This document shows positions 32,885 to 40,773 of a stretch of DNA of 60,107 bases, in pieces (position 1 is the stretch's first letter; the number at the start of each line of letters is the position of its first letter). The notes below the pieces were generated by a model. It ran no database searches and was not told the origin of the DNA. It was given only the letters and a program-made list of their open reading frames with translations. The stretch spans positions 1-60,107 of the forward strand of contig JBFMGC010000015.1 of assembly GCA_040752815.1 (NCBI GenBank), given 5' to 3'. Made by a program: the position numbers and the translations under genes. Origin of the DNA: Candidatus Zixiibacteriota bacterium. Its GTDB lineage: Bacteria; Zixibacteria; MSB-5A5; GN15; FEB-12.

Positions 32885-35167
32885 TCAGTAGGCGTTTTCG
32901 AGAAGTTCGTAGAACTTCTCCTTGTCGCCGTCAGCTTTCCAGTAGCACTCCCAGTAACGGTTGCCCAGCTCTTCGGCGAGGGCCGCCTCCTGACCCGACT
33001 TCTTGGCCACCTCAAGATCCTTCCAACTGTCGTACAGCCAGCTCAGCACGTCATTGACCATGGGCTGCATAGTGGCGCGTTTGAGCGCAAGGGGCGTGAA
33101 GTTGAAGTGGACCGTGCGGAAGAGGCCGCGATTCAGCCTGATTCCGACAGGGCGTCCCTGGAATGAGAGCTTACGGTCGAGAGCGTGCTCATTGCCGTAA
33201 AGCGACCGGTAAAGATACATCACTTCAGAATCAAAGGAACGCACAACCCAGCCTACCTGCGGTATGGACCCCAGGTTCGCCATGTAGGGTTGGAATGGGA
33301 ACTGGGTCGGCGGGTTGAAGCAGTTTCGACCCTGCCAGCGATACCTAATTCGGAGAAGGCTCGTGTCGACCGCCAGTTCCGGCCATCGATCCTCGTCAAG
33401 AGACAATGTCCCGATGAAATCCTCAGTGCGCGGACAGCCGAAGTTGGTCGAATCGCGATAGAAAGGGCTGCTCCAGCCGGGAAAAGTGTACTGCAGCACA
33501 CCAAAGTAGAATTGGTATTGCGAATTAGCCGGCACCTCACGGTAAGGTGATCCCGTCGGAAAGTTGCCAAAAGGCACGCGAGCGGTCACCCAGACCCTCA
33601 TGCCGGTCTGCAGTGCGGTCAATACGTCTCGGTACTTCTGGCCTTGGTTGCTCCATGTTCCTGAAACTTCTGCGTCCTGGAAAACGACGATCAACTTGTA
33701 CCGCAGGAGGTCAGCGAGGAATTCCCGCGGATATGAACCGCCGTAATCGCCGTGGTTATGAAAATCCTGGCCAGTAACGAAATCCAGCGTGTCGTGCCCC
33801 GTTTGCACCTTGAAGCTGTCAACAGCCTCTTGCCAAAACGCCAATGTTGAAGTCAACCGGGCGTTGTTTTCGGCGGCTGAAGCCTGGAAGTCGACAACCA
33901 GGATATCTCGCTCATGGCGCGGATTAATCACGGTAAACCCTCTCCAGGCCGGTGTCAAGTCGGGCACGAGTGCATCATCACGGCAGCGCACTACAAATAG
34001 GAACTTCGCGGCCTGGGTAGTATCGGAAGGGTAGTTCCGATACACATCGTATATGGAGTCCCGTGTCTCCGTGGTCCAGACATTGCCGAACTCATCGTGT
34101 GAACTATCCGCCACTCTGTACAAAGGGCTGCTTATGAAGTCATTGTCATATACACGCAGCAGCGTGTCCATGTTGCCGTAGATGTTGTTCCCCTTGAGCG
34201 TATCAATAAGGATAGTATCGCAGGTTTCCACCTCCTGGCCGTTTTCATACGTAGTGTCACACACGATCAGAGCCGTTCCCAAGACGATTGTGTCAATCGA
34301 GTCAATCTGACCAGGGTTGTCCGGATTCCAGAAAGTGTCATAGTACGTCTGAGGCGGAAGGCCGAAGCGAAACACACGGGCATCTGTGGTTATAAACACC
34401 TTAGCCAGGAATGAATCCAGCAGGCCAGTGTACTCAGCGTTGCTGTACGGCCCGAAAAGCTTCCATTCGAATTCGAACGGCGGCGGATCGGTGGGGTAAT
34501 CGAGTACGTCAGTTCCCTGCCACCGAATGCGAATACCGGTGGCCTCGCCGGTCGGCAGGACTGAGTTGATAAACGGGACGCCATCAATGAAGCCGACTAT
34601 TCGCGTAGCCGGCGGGTTGTCGTTGCGCAGGAAGCGCCTGTAGACCACATCGGACCCGAGGCCTTCCTCGTCGAAAGCCTGCACGAAGACAAACTGGGGA
34701 ACATAAACCAGAACCGGATTGTCCATCTGGGCCGACATGGGAATGATGTTGCTGGTGTGTGGATCGGTGTAGTCCGCCCTCACCAGGAGCTTGGTCCAGA
34801 GCGAGTCATGCATGTTCATGAGATACCGACTCATGAATTGCTGGATTTCACCCGGCGTCAGCTCCTGCCCCGGCTCAGTGGGATCCCAATCGGACGGTTT
34901 GCCGAGCGAATCACCCATGACATCTTCGCGAACGACCATATATCGATAGAAGTCGATCTGACCGTCGCGGTCCTGTCCGTACCAGTTGACGATCGGGTTC
35001 ACCGATGAGCGGGCGTTCTCCGGCGGGACGTTTACGAACCAGACAATCGGCTTTTCGTTGGCATAGACGCTGCCTTCCATCTTCTTGGCACAACTGCCAA
35101 GCCAGAATAAAAGCGCCGCCAGACCGGCCAGGATGGAGAATACTATGCTTGCTTTAACCTGTTTCAT
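32885..35167 (-). CDS. Large lipoprotein of unknown function
   Basis: A 760-residue lipoprotein with signal MKQVKASIVFSILAGLAALLF and lipobox WLGSC, so anchored in the outer or inner membrane. It has an Ig/FN3-like start (IVWFVNVPPENARSSVNPIVNWYGQDRDGQ), a long beta-rich middle and a DUF-like C-terminal half (HERDILVVDFQAS, then ...FNFTPLALKRATMQPMVNDVLSWLYDSW) that resembles a ThuA/glutamine-amidotransferase-like fold in outline. No catalytic signature is secure. It lies 18 bp downstream of the PorV-like gene and TonB receptor, so the three are one operon. A surface partner of the receptor or barrel is a reasonable guess. Confidence 0.72.
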   Translation of the reverse strand: MKQVKASIVFSILAGLAALLFWLGSCAKKMEGSVYANEKPIVWFVNVPPENARSSVNPIVNWYGQDRDGQIDFYRYMVVREDVMGDSLGKPSDWDPTEPGQELTPGEIQQFMSRYLMNMHDSLWTKLLVRADYTDPHTSNIIPMSAQMDNPVLVYVPQFVFVQAFDEEGLGSDVVYRRFLRNDNPPATRIVGFIDGVPFINSVLPTGEATGIRIRWQGTDVLDYPTDPPPFEFEWKLFGPYSNAEYTGLLDSFLAKVFITTDARVFRFGLPPQTYYDTFWNPDNPGQIDSIDTIVLGTALIVCDTTYENGQEVETCDTILIDTLKGNNIYGNMDTLLRVYDNDFISSPLYRVADSSHDEFGNVWTTETRDSIYDVYRNYPSDTTQAAKFLFVVRCRDDALVPDLTPAWRGFTVINPRHERDILVVDFQASAAENNARLTSTLAFWQEAVDSFKVQTGHDTLDFVTGQDFHNHGDYGGSYPREFLADLLRYKLIVVFQDAEVSGTWSNQGQKYRDVLTALQTGMRVWVTARVPFGNFPTGSPYREVPANSQYQFYFGVLQYTFPGWSSPFYRDSTNFGCPRTEDFIGTLSLDEDRWPELAVDTSLLRIRYRWQGRNCFNPPTQFPFQPYMANLGSIPQVGWVVRSFDSEVMYLYRSLYGNEHALDRKLSFQGRPVGIRLNRGLFRTVHFNFTPLALKRATMQPMVNDVLSWLYDSWKDLEVAKKSGQEAALAEELGNRYWECYWKADGDKEKFYELLENAY

Positions 35168-35185
35168 GTTACCGCCTTCAGCCCG

Positions 35186-36220
35186 TCAAAAAGCAAATCC
35201 GATGGTGAACCGATGAACTTCAGTGAGAATGCCGAAATCCTGGTAGGCGTAGTCAACGCTTATCTGGCCCTCTTCACCGTACGGCAGACGCATTCCGGCG
35301 CCGGCCGTCAAACCATCGGTATCGTAATTAAACCGCCCCCCCACGCGCAGGGCGAATCTTTCCATAAAGACATATTCCGCGCCGGCATTGTACTTCTCAA
35401 GGTTGTCCGACGGGTGCGATCCTTCGGCCACCACCGTGAGTACATGATTGGCGCCATCGAGCACGTTGATCGATCCCCCGAACTTGAAGTTGATCGGCAG
35501 CGGGGCGGCTTTCTCGATAAACTTCAAGTCGGGGCCGAAATTCGAGATCGCCATCGCCAGTTTGAAGTCACGATAGCCGGTGTTGTAGCTGGTACCGACA
35601 TCCGCCGACCAACTGCTCGCCGAATAGTCGTGCACGAATTCGCCGATATAGCGGACGGTGAAGCCTATCGAGAAGCGATCGGTGAGATAACGGCCGTAGC
35701 CCACCGAGACGGCCAGGTCGTTCCAGGCGAACTTGCGCCCAGTGCCGTAGATGCCTTCGTCGGGGTAGTCCACACCGCGGGCGTAGGTACGCTCGATCAT
35801 CGACCCGGATGTCAGAGCGTAGACACCGACTCCGAGCACGCCTCCGACCGATTCGAGCGGGAAGCCGATGGCGGCAAAGCCGTATTCGACGCCCGCCGGC
35901 ATATCGATGTAGGTGGCCATGATCTCAGTGCCGAGAAGCGATGTCAAACCGGCCGGGTTGTAGTACACGGCCGAAACGTCGTTGGAAATCGCCGTAAAAG
36001 CGTCGGCCATCCCCATCGAGCGTGCCGATACTCCCAGCTCGAGGAACTGCGCCCCGGTGGTGCCGACTTTAGCCTGCGCAGCAGCCTGACCCGGCGCCAG
36101 AATGACAGTTGTCACCGCCAGGAGAAGTGACAGGACCGTTGCAATTCCCGGTCCGGAGCGATGCTGTCGGATCAACCGACTTGGATGTGTATGCATGTCT
36201 GCCTCGTATATCTTCATCAA
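35186..36220 (-). CDS. PorV/PorQ-like outer-membrane beta-barrel protein
   Basis: A 344-residue family member. A long N-terminal region (MMKIYEADMHTHPSRLIRQHRSG) precedes the signal helix IATVLSLLLAVTTVIL, so an internal Met near 36193 (MHTHPSR) could be the true start. The family block follows: LELGVSARSMGMADAFTAISNDVSAVYYNPAGLTSL, split here as SARSMGMADAFTA and SAVYYNPAGL. The C-terminus (VDYAYQDFG...HRFTIGFAF) is a typical terminal strand. It sits between the TonB receptor (14 bp upstream) and the lipoprotein. It is closest in style to canonical PorV proteins. Confidence 0.85.
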   Translation of the reverse strand: MMKIYEADMHTHPSRLIRQHRSGPGIATVLSLLLAVTTVILAPGQAAAQAKVGTTGAQFLELGVSARSMGMADAFTAISNDVSAVYYNPAGLTSLLGTEIMATYIDMPAGVEYGFAAIGFPLESVGGVLGVGVYALTSGSMIERTYARGVDYPDEGIYGTGRKFAWNDLAVSVGYGRYLTDRFSIGFTVRYIGEFVHDYSASSWSADVGTSYNTGYRDFKLAMAISNFGPDLKFIEKAAPLPINFKFGGSINVLDGANHVLTVVAEGSHPSDNLEKYNAGAEYVFMERFALRVGGRFNYDTDGLTAGAGMRLPYGEEGQISVDYAYQDFGILTEVHRFTIGFAF

Positions 36221-36234
36221 CTGACTTCCCCGTC

Positions 36235-39200
36235 TTAGATGCTCACCTCAAGCCCGAAGCGAATCTGACGGCCGTAGTCCCAGTTGTACGGGTTGTTGTC
36301 ATAGTCGGTACCACCCAGGATGACTCCGTTCTGATTCTGCCGCGTGTCGGGGCGACCGGTGGAGCTTGGATCGTCAGCCATCGAAACTACGTTGCGACGG
36401 TTGAACAGATTCTCGACCCACAGGATGAACTGCCAGTCAAGACCGACCAGGCTGTACTCTTTAGTGAACCGGATATCGAACACCGCGGTCATGGGGAACC
36501 GAAGCGAGTTGCGCTCGGGATCGGTGGTAGACCCGGCCAGACCGGGATACCTGTTTGACGGCGTGAACGGAGCCCCGCTCTGGATGATGCTCTCGATCGA
36601 AAGGCTCCAGCCATTCGGAATCGGAACACCAAACATGCGCGGTTTGACCGTCTGCGGCATTACAATACCGATGCCGGCTTTGAATGTGTGGCGGTAATCG
36701 TTGTCCAGAGGCGCCTCAGTCAGAGGCTCGCGCGACTCCAGATCACGCTCAAACTGCTCCGCCGACTTGGAGTCTTTACCGAACGCGAACGCATACGCGT
36801 AGCTGACCTGCCCGTTGACATACCCGCTGCCACGGCGCTCAAGAGTAATCTCAAACCCGCGGCTGCGACCGTAGTCCTTGTTCAGGTACTGCTGGCGAGT
36901 CAATTCGCCCTCAAAGACGTTTCCGGAATTGATCTTGTCGAATTCGTCTTTAAAGTACCCTTCGACATCAACCGTGTAGTTCTCGTTCATGGCATACTTG
37001 ATACCGAACGAATACTGAATGGTCTTCTGATAGTTTAGATTCGGGTTGCCGAGAACGTCGTTCTGGTCGGCGCTCGTGGTATTACGACGATACATGGCGT
37101 AGTACGACGGCAACTGGAAGAAGTGGCCGTAGTTGAAATACACCTTGGCCTTGTCCGAAATCGGGTACGAGAAGCCGATACGCGGAGCAAAGCGATGGCG
37201 ATCGCCGAGAATCAGACCGCCGCGGTCGTCCCCCTTAAGCACACGAGCGAGGTCCTCGGTGTCCTGGAGGAAGAAGTCCCAGCGCAGACCGAGCGATGCC
37301 ACCATCGAACCATACTCGATCTTATCACGGATATAGATCGCGCCCGAGACCGGCTCGTACTTGTAGAAATCGCGGAAGAGACCTCGGGTAGGATAAGCGT
37401 TGAGGGTATCAGCTCGGCCGTTATAAGATAGGTACGGTCTTTCAATCTCGCCGAAATACAGGTTTTCTCTTTGGAAGAAGAACCCGGCCTTGACCTCGTG
37501 ACGGTTCATCTGCCGCACCAGCTTGACCTCACCCCGGTACCGCCTAACAGTGCGTTCGTTCCACAACGCGCTCTCGTCGTGCGTCCCCGGTTCAAGGAAG
37601 GTACTGGCGCCGCCACGGTCATATTTGCCGTTGCCGTTCACGTCGGTAAATGGCTCCCCTGGATCATAGACGTTATTTGGTGGGTCGTACAGGCCGTCGC
37701 CGTCACGATCGAGAAACGGCACACCCGGCGTCCACGTCGAACCCGGCCCGTCGTAGATACCGTTGTGGTTTAGGTCCTGGTTGGATGGTCCAATCCCGAT
37801 GAAGAACACGTCGATGCCGGCATCATAGACGCCGTTTGCGTTCAGATTAACAAACGGCTCCCCCACCACCGAGTCACCGTCGACAAACGGCTCCTGACGG
37901 GGTGTCTGGACCGTGGGGATACGATCGGCATCCAGGATGCCGTTGCCGTTGCGGTCGTTCAGATAATCACCCTGATCCCAAACGCCATTGCCGTTCAAAT
38001 CGACATACGGCTCCCCTTCGAGCGAATCGATCATCCCGTTGTCATTGAAACGGAAGTTGCTGATTATGGGCACACCGCCCTGCTGGTTGGTGTGGTAATT
38101 ATATTCTCCGAAAGTGTACGCCGGTCCGTTGAATTCATTACCATAGTTGGCGGTGTCGCCGTAAAGGTTTATCAGCGGCTCGGGGGCGTCGTAGACTCCG
38201 TTACCGTTTCTGTCAGTAAAGGTCTCCCATTCGGATTCGAGGTAGGATTTGTCCGGATCGCGGGTCTTCCCAGGATTGTTCGGATCCCCCGGTTTCTCAT
38301 TGTAGTCGTAATCGTAGACCGAGAGGATAACCTCATAGTTCATGTTGCGGGAAACCGTATGAGTGGTCTCCAGGGAAATGCTGGACTCGTCGATCCCGAC
38401 AACCGGCGCCGTCAGGTTGGAATAGCGATACGCCCAGTTATCACGATTGAACAACGTTACTTTGGTGTACCACTTCTTGTAGGAGAGTACAAACTTCAGG
38501 TTCTGGCGCGGGCGAAACCGGAAATTGGATTCCAGGTGATATCGGTTAGCCAGGCGCTCCGGGACATCGAAACCGAGAATGCCGAACGACGGCCATTCGC
38601 GCGTGGTGGTCGGGGTGTTGAAATCCTGCATCTGATAGATGCCGTCGTGCTTGTCCACATCGGCATAGAGGAAGTACGTGAACTCCTGATCCTTCAGAAA
38701 GTTCAGCCCGATCGCCGGGAGCAACCGGTTGCTGATCAGCGGATCCGGCCCCGACAGGGTAAAGCGCATATAATCGTTATTGCGCGAGTATTTATTTAGA
38801 TCCTGATTGCCGAAATCGTCAGTCAAGTAATACAGGTTTGCACGGGTGTTGGTCTTGTCGCCGGTGAATGAACGGATGTTGACAATGCCGGAGAGGGCGT
38901 TGCCATACTCCGGATCGAAACCGTCCTTGATGATCTGGATTTCCTGAATTGACCCTGACACGAGCGACAGATTCGCACCCACCTGGCCGCGTCCGCTTCC
39001 GAGCGGATCGCCGATCGGCACGCCGTCCACGATGTACGCCACCTCGCCCGCACGGCCGCCGCGCACAAACACTTCGCCTTCGGCGGTCGTCTGAACTCCC
39101 GCTACCTGCGACAGGAGGTGATCGACCGACTGCACCGGCCTCTGTTTGATCGTCTCGGCGCTGATGGTAACGCGGCTGTCGACTACGAATTTGTCCAGGA

Positions 39201-39585
39201 TGTCCTGTGTGCCCACCACGGTGATGGTCTCGTCCAGATCGGTAATCTTTGGGGTCATTTTCTGGTTGGCCTCGAAAGTCTCGTCTATCTTTACGATCAC
39301 ATCAGACACTTCGACCGTAACAAATTCCAGGTGGGAAATACGCAGAGTATAGTTGCCGGGATCGACCCGGAGGATCTGGAAATACCCTTCCAGGTCGGTC
39401 ATAGCGCCCTGAGTGGTACCCACAACCAGCACGGATGCGCCGATTACCGGCTCACCGGTGTCTTTGTGGGTCACACGCCCCTTAATCTGCCCGGTGGTCG
39501 CAGCAAAAGAATGTATGGGCAGTAGGAGCAGGCCTACCGCCGCCAACAACACACATGCAAGCAGCCTTTTGCCAATCCCAGCCAT
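36235..39585 (-). CDS. TonB-dependent receptor with calcium-motif insertion
   Basis: A 1116-residue outer-membrane receptor. It has a signal peptide (KRLLACVLLAAVGLLLLP), a carboxypeptidase-regulatory-like domain (~30-115, GRVTHKDTGEPVIGASVLVV), a plug (~125-250, with EVFVRGGRAGEVAYIVDGVP) and a 22-strand-type barrel ending RQIRFGLEVSI. Between ~455 and 655 an unusual extracellular insertion carries seven DxNxNGxxD-type motifs (for example DRNGNGVYD, DLNGNGVWD, DRNGNGILD, DRDGDGLYD, DVNGNGKYD), like EF-hand/thrombospondin-type calcium loops. GGAGG precedes the ATG. It is first in an operon with a PorV-like barrel and a lipoprotein. The substrate is unknown. Confidence 0.88.
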   Translation of the reverse strand: MAGIGKRLLACVLLAAVGLLLLPIHSFAATTGQIKGRVTHKDTGEPVIGASVLVVGTTQGAMTDLEGYFQILRVDPGNYTLRISHLEFVTVEVSDVIVKIDETFEANQKMTPKITDLDETITVVGTQDILDKFVVDSRVTISAETIKQRPVQSVDHLLSQVAGVQTTAEGEVFVRGGRAGEVAYIVDGVPIGDPLGSGRGQVGANLSLVSGSIQEIQIIKDGFDPEYGNALSGIVNIRSFTGDKTNTRANLYYLTDDFGNQDLNKYSRNNDYMRFTLSGPDPLISNRLLPAIGLNFLKDQEFTYFLYADVDKHDGIYQMQDFNTPTTTREWPSFGILGFDVPERLANRYHLESNFRFRPRQNLKFVLSYKKWYTKVTLFNRDNWAYRYSNLTAPVVGIDESSISLETTHTVSRNMNYEVILSVYDYDYNEKPGDPNNPGKTRDPDKSYLESEWETFTDRNGNGVYDAPEPLINLYGDTANYGNEFNGPAYTFGEYNYHTNQQGGVPIISNFRFNDNGMIDSLEGEPYVDLNGNGVWDQGDYLNDRNGNGILDADRIPTVQTPRQEPFVDGDSVVGEPFVNLNANGVYDAGIDVFFIGIGPSNQDLNHNGIYDGPGSTWTPGVPFLDRDGDGLYDPPNNVYDPGEPFTDVNGNGKYDRGGASTFLEPGTHDESALWNERTVRRYRGEVKLVRQMNRHEVKAGFFFQRENLYFGEIERPYLSYNGRADTLNAYPTRGLFRDFYKYEPVSGAIYIRDKIEYGSMVASLGLRWDFFLQDTEDLARVLKGDDRGGLILGDRHRFAPRIGFSYPISDKAKVYFNYGHFFQLPSYYAMYRRNTTSADQNDVLGNPNLNYQKTIQYSFGIKYAMNENYTVDVEGYFKDEFDKINSGNVFEGELTRQQYLNKDYGRSRGFEITLERRGSGYVNGQVSYAYAFAFGKDSKSAEQFERDLESREPLTEAPLDNDYRHTFKAGIGIVMPQTVKPRMFGVPIPNGWSLSIESIIQSGAPFTPSNRYPGLAGSTTDPERNSLRFPMTAVFDIRFTKEYSLVGLDWQFILWVENLFNRRNVVSMADDPSSTGRPDTRQNQNGVILGGTDYDNNPYNWDYGRQIRFGLEVSI

Positions 39586-39806
39586 TATTCCTTCCTCCTA
39601 ACGCGGCTATCACTCAAGTTGCAGGGTGCTCAGAGTGCCTGCGGGCAATACCCGGTGCCACCGCAACCTGGAATTGTAACTTTCTATCCTGCGATTCGTA
39701 ACCAGTTGTATAAAGAGGGAGGCGGTGTGCTGAAACGATCCGTGAAGTCATGCCAACCTCTACATCCACATGCGGTTACGCCAAAGCATTGGGCCAACCA
39801 TCGTAT
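39586..39806 (-). promoter_or_regulatory. Long leader of the TonB receptor gene
   Basis: Roughly 220 nt between the predicted start site and the ATG. A stem-rich segment at about 39617-39668 pairs TTGC with GCAA and GGTG with CACC around a CGGG/CCCG hairpin. I could not match a known riboswitch class. The rest of the leader shows no gene. Confidence 0.4.
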
Positions 39807-39812
39807 CATTGA

Positions 39813-39842
39813 AAAATAGTTGCGCCCGAACGGCCAAGTCAA
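39813..39842 (-). promoter_or_regulatory. Candidate sigma70 promoter for the TonB receptor operon
   Basis: On the minus strand, -35 TTGACT (39837-39842) and -10 TATTTT (39813-39818) are 18 bp apart. It lies in the 300-bp gap between the lipoate-ligase-like gene and the receptor gene. The gap otherwise shows no ORF. Confidence 0.5.
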
Positions 39843-39885
39843 GCGATTTCTTGAACTAATCCCGCGTGATACGCCTTTGTCCGTC

Positions 39886-40725
39886 TCACACCAATAGACT
39901 GTCCTTCCCAGTGTGGTGTTCAATGAGATCACGCCGCATCAGAGGGGCCTCCCTGATGGACCGCCACCGGTCCGTTAGCCCGACAAAAGCCTCCAAATCG
40001 TTTGCAGCACACATTTGTCCTTCAGCTGCCACCCCGAGGACGGCTGCCACCTCTCGTGCGAACTGTTCCGCCTTCCGCTCAACGTCTGATCTATCATGCG
40101 ATTGCGGCAACCCTCCAAACGCTTTGGACATCGTGGGCAAGGCCGGGTGAAAAGCCACCCCGCGCAGTTTGATCGAACCGTGCTGAAGCACGGCTGACCC
40201 GATCTGGCGTTGTGCCGAGGCAAGTATCTTCTTCCCTTTGGCGAGCAGTTCATACCTCGCCGCCGAGACAAAACAGGGATGTTCAGCGTCCCACACTCGA
40301 CTTACCGGGGCCAGGCCGGTGCGGCGCACGATCTGCGCCGAAACACCGATCTTCTCGAGAAACGAGCGCAAGCCCTCCGCGAGCCTCAGGTACACTGTGT
40401 TTACCGAGCGTGATTGACTCGGCAACGCTACTTCGTCGAGATTCAGCGCTACACAATAAGTGAGTTCGGACTCGTCGTGATAGACTGCCCTCCCTCCGGT
40501 GATCCGTCGAATAAGGGGCGTACCTCCGAGTGCCTCGATCCTCACTGCGCGCTCCAGCGATTGATTCACGCCGATTGTAATCGCGCCCGGCTGCCAGGTA
40601 TACAGCCGAAGCAGTATCTGATCGGGCTGCCGGTTGACATGCTCAAGCATGCACTCGTCGAAGGCCATGTTGAAAAACGGATCGGCCGCGTGATGACAGA
40701 ACCAGAAAGCAGTAGGCATATGCAT
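39886..40725 (-). CDS. Lipoate--protein ligase A family protein
   Basis: A 279-residue member of the BPL/LplA/LipB superfamily that attaches lipoate (or octanoate) to acceptor lysines. Motifs are RRITGGRAVYHDESELTYCVAL (quoted in two parts: RRITGGRAVYH and ELTYCVAL) and KGKKILASAQRQIGSAVLQHGSI, where the catalytic Lys in GKKI(L)ASAQ is expected. The ATG at 40725 is used, with MPTAFWF at 40719 as an alternative; a GTG at 40773 is a third. No Shine-Dalgarno is visible because a terminator U-run abuts the ATG. Whether it is LplA or the LipM transferase cannot be decided. Confidence 0.85.
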   Translation of the reverse strand: MHMPTAFWFCHHAADPFFNMAFDECMLEHVNRQPDQILLRLYTWQPGAITIGVNQSLERAVRIEALGGTPLIRRITGGRAVYHDESELTYCVALNLDEVALPSQSRSVNTVYLRLAEGLRSFLEKIGVSAQIVRRTGLAPVSRVWDAEHPCFVSAARYELLAKGKKILASAQRQIGSAVLQHGSIKLRGVAFHPALPTMSKAFGGLPQSHDRSDVERKAEQFAREVAAVLGVAAEGQMCAANDLEAFVGLTDRWRSIREAPLMRRDLIEHHTGKDSLLV

Positions 40726-40753
40726 AAAAAAAAACGCCCCGCAGGGCGGGGCG
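40726..40753 (-). terminator. Rho-independent terminator of the sigma54 regulator gene
   Basis: An 8-bp perfect stem (CGCCCCGC / GCGGGGCG, 3-nt loop) at 40735-40753, followed on the minus strand by a run of about nine U (40726-40734). It lies 20 bp after the regulator stop codon and directly abuts the ATG of the lipoate-ligase-like gene. Confidence 0.92.
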
Positions 40754-40773
40754 CAATCGGTTTCCTGATTCAC

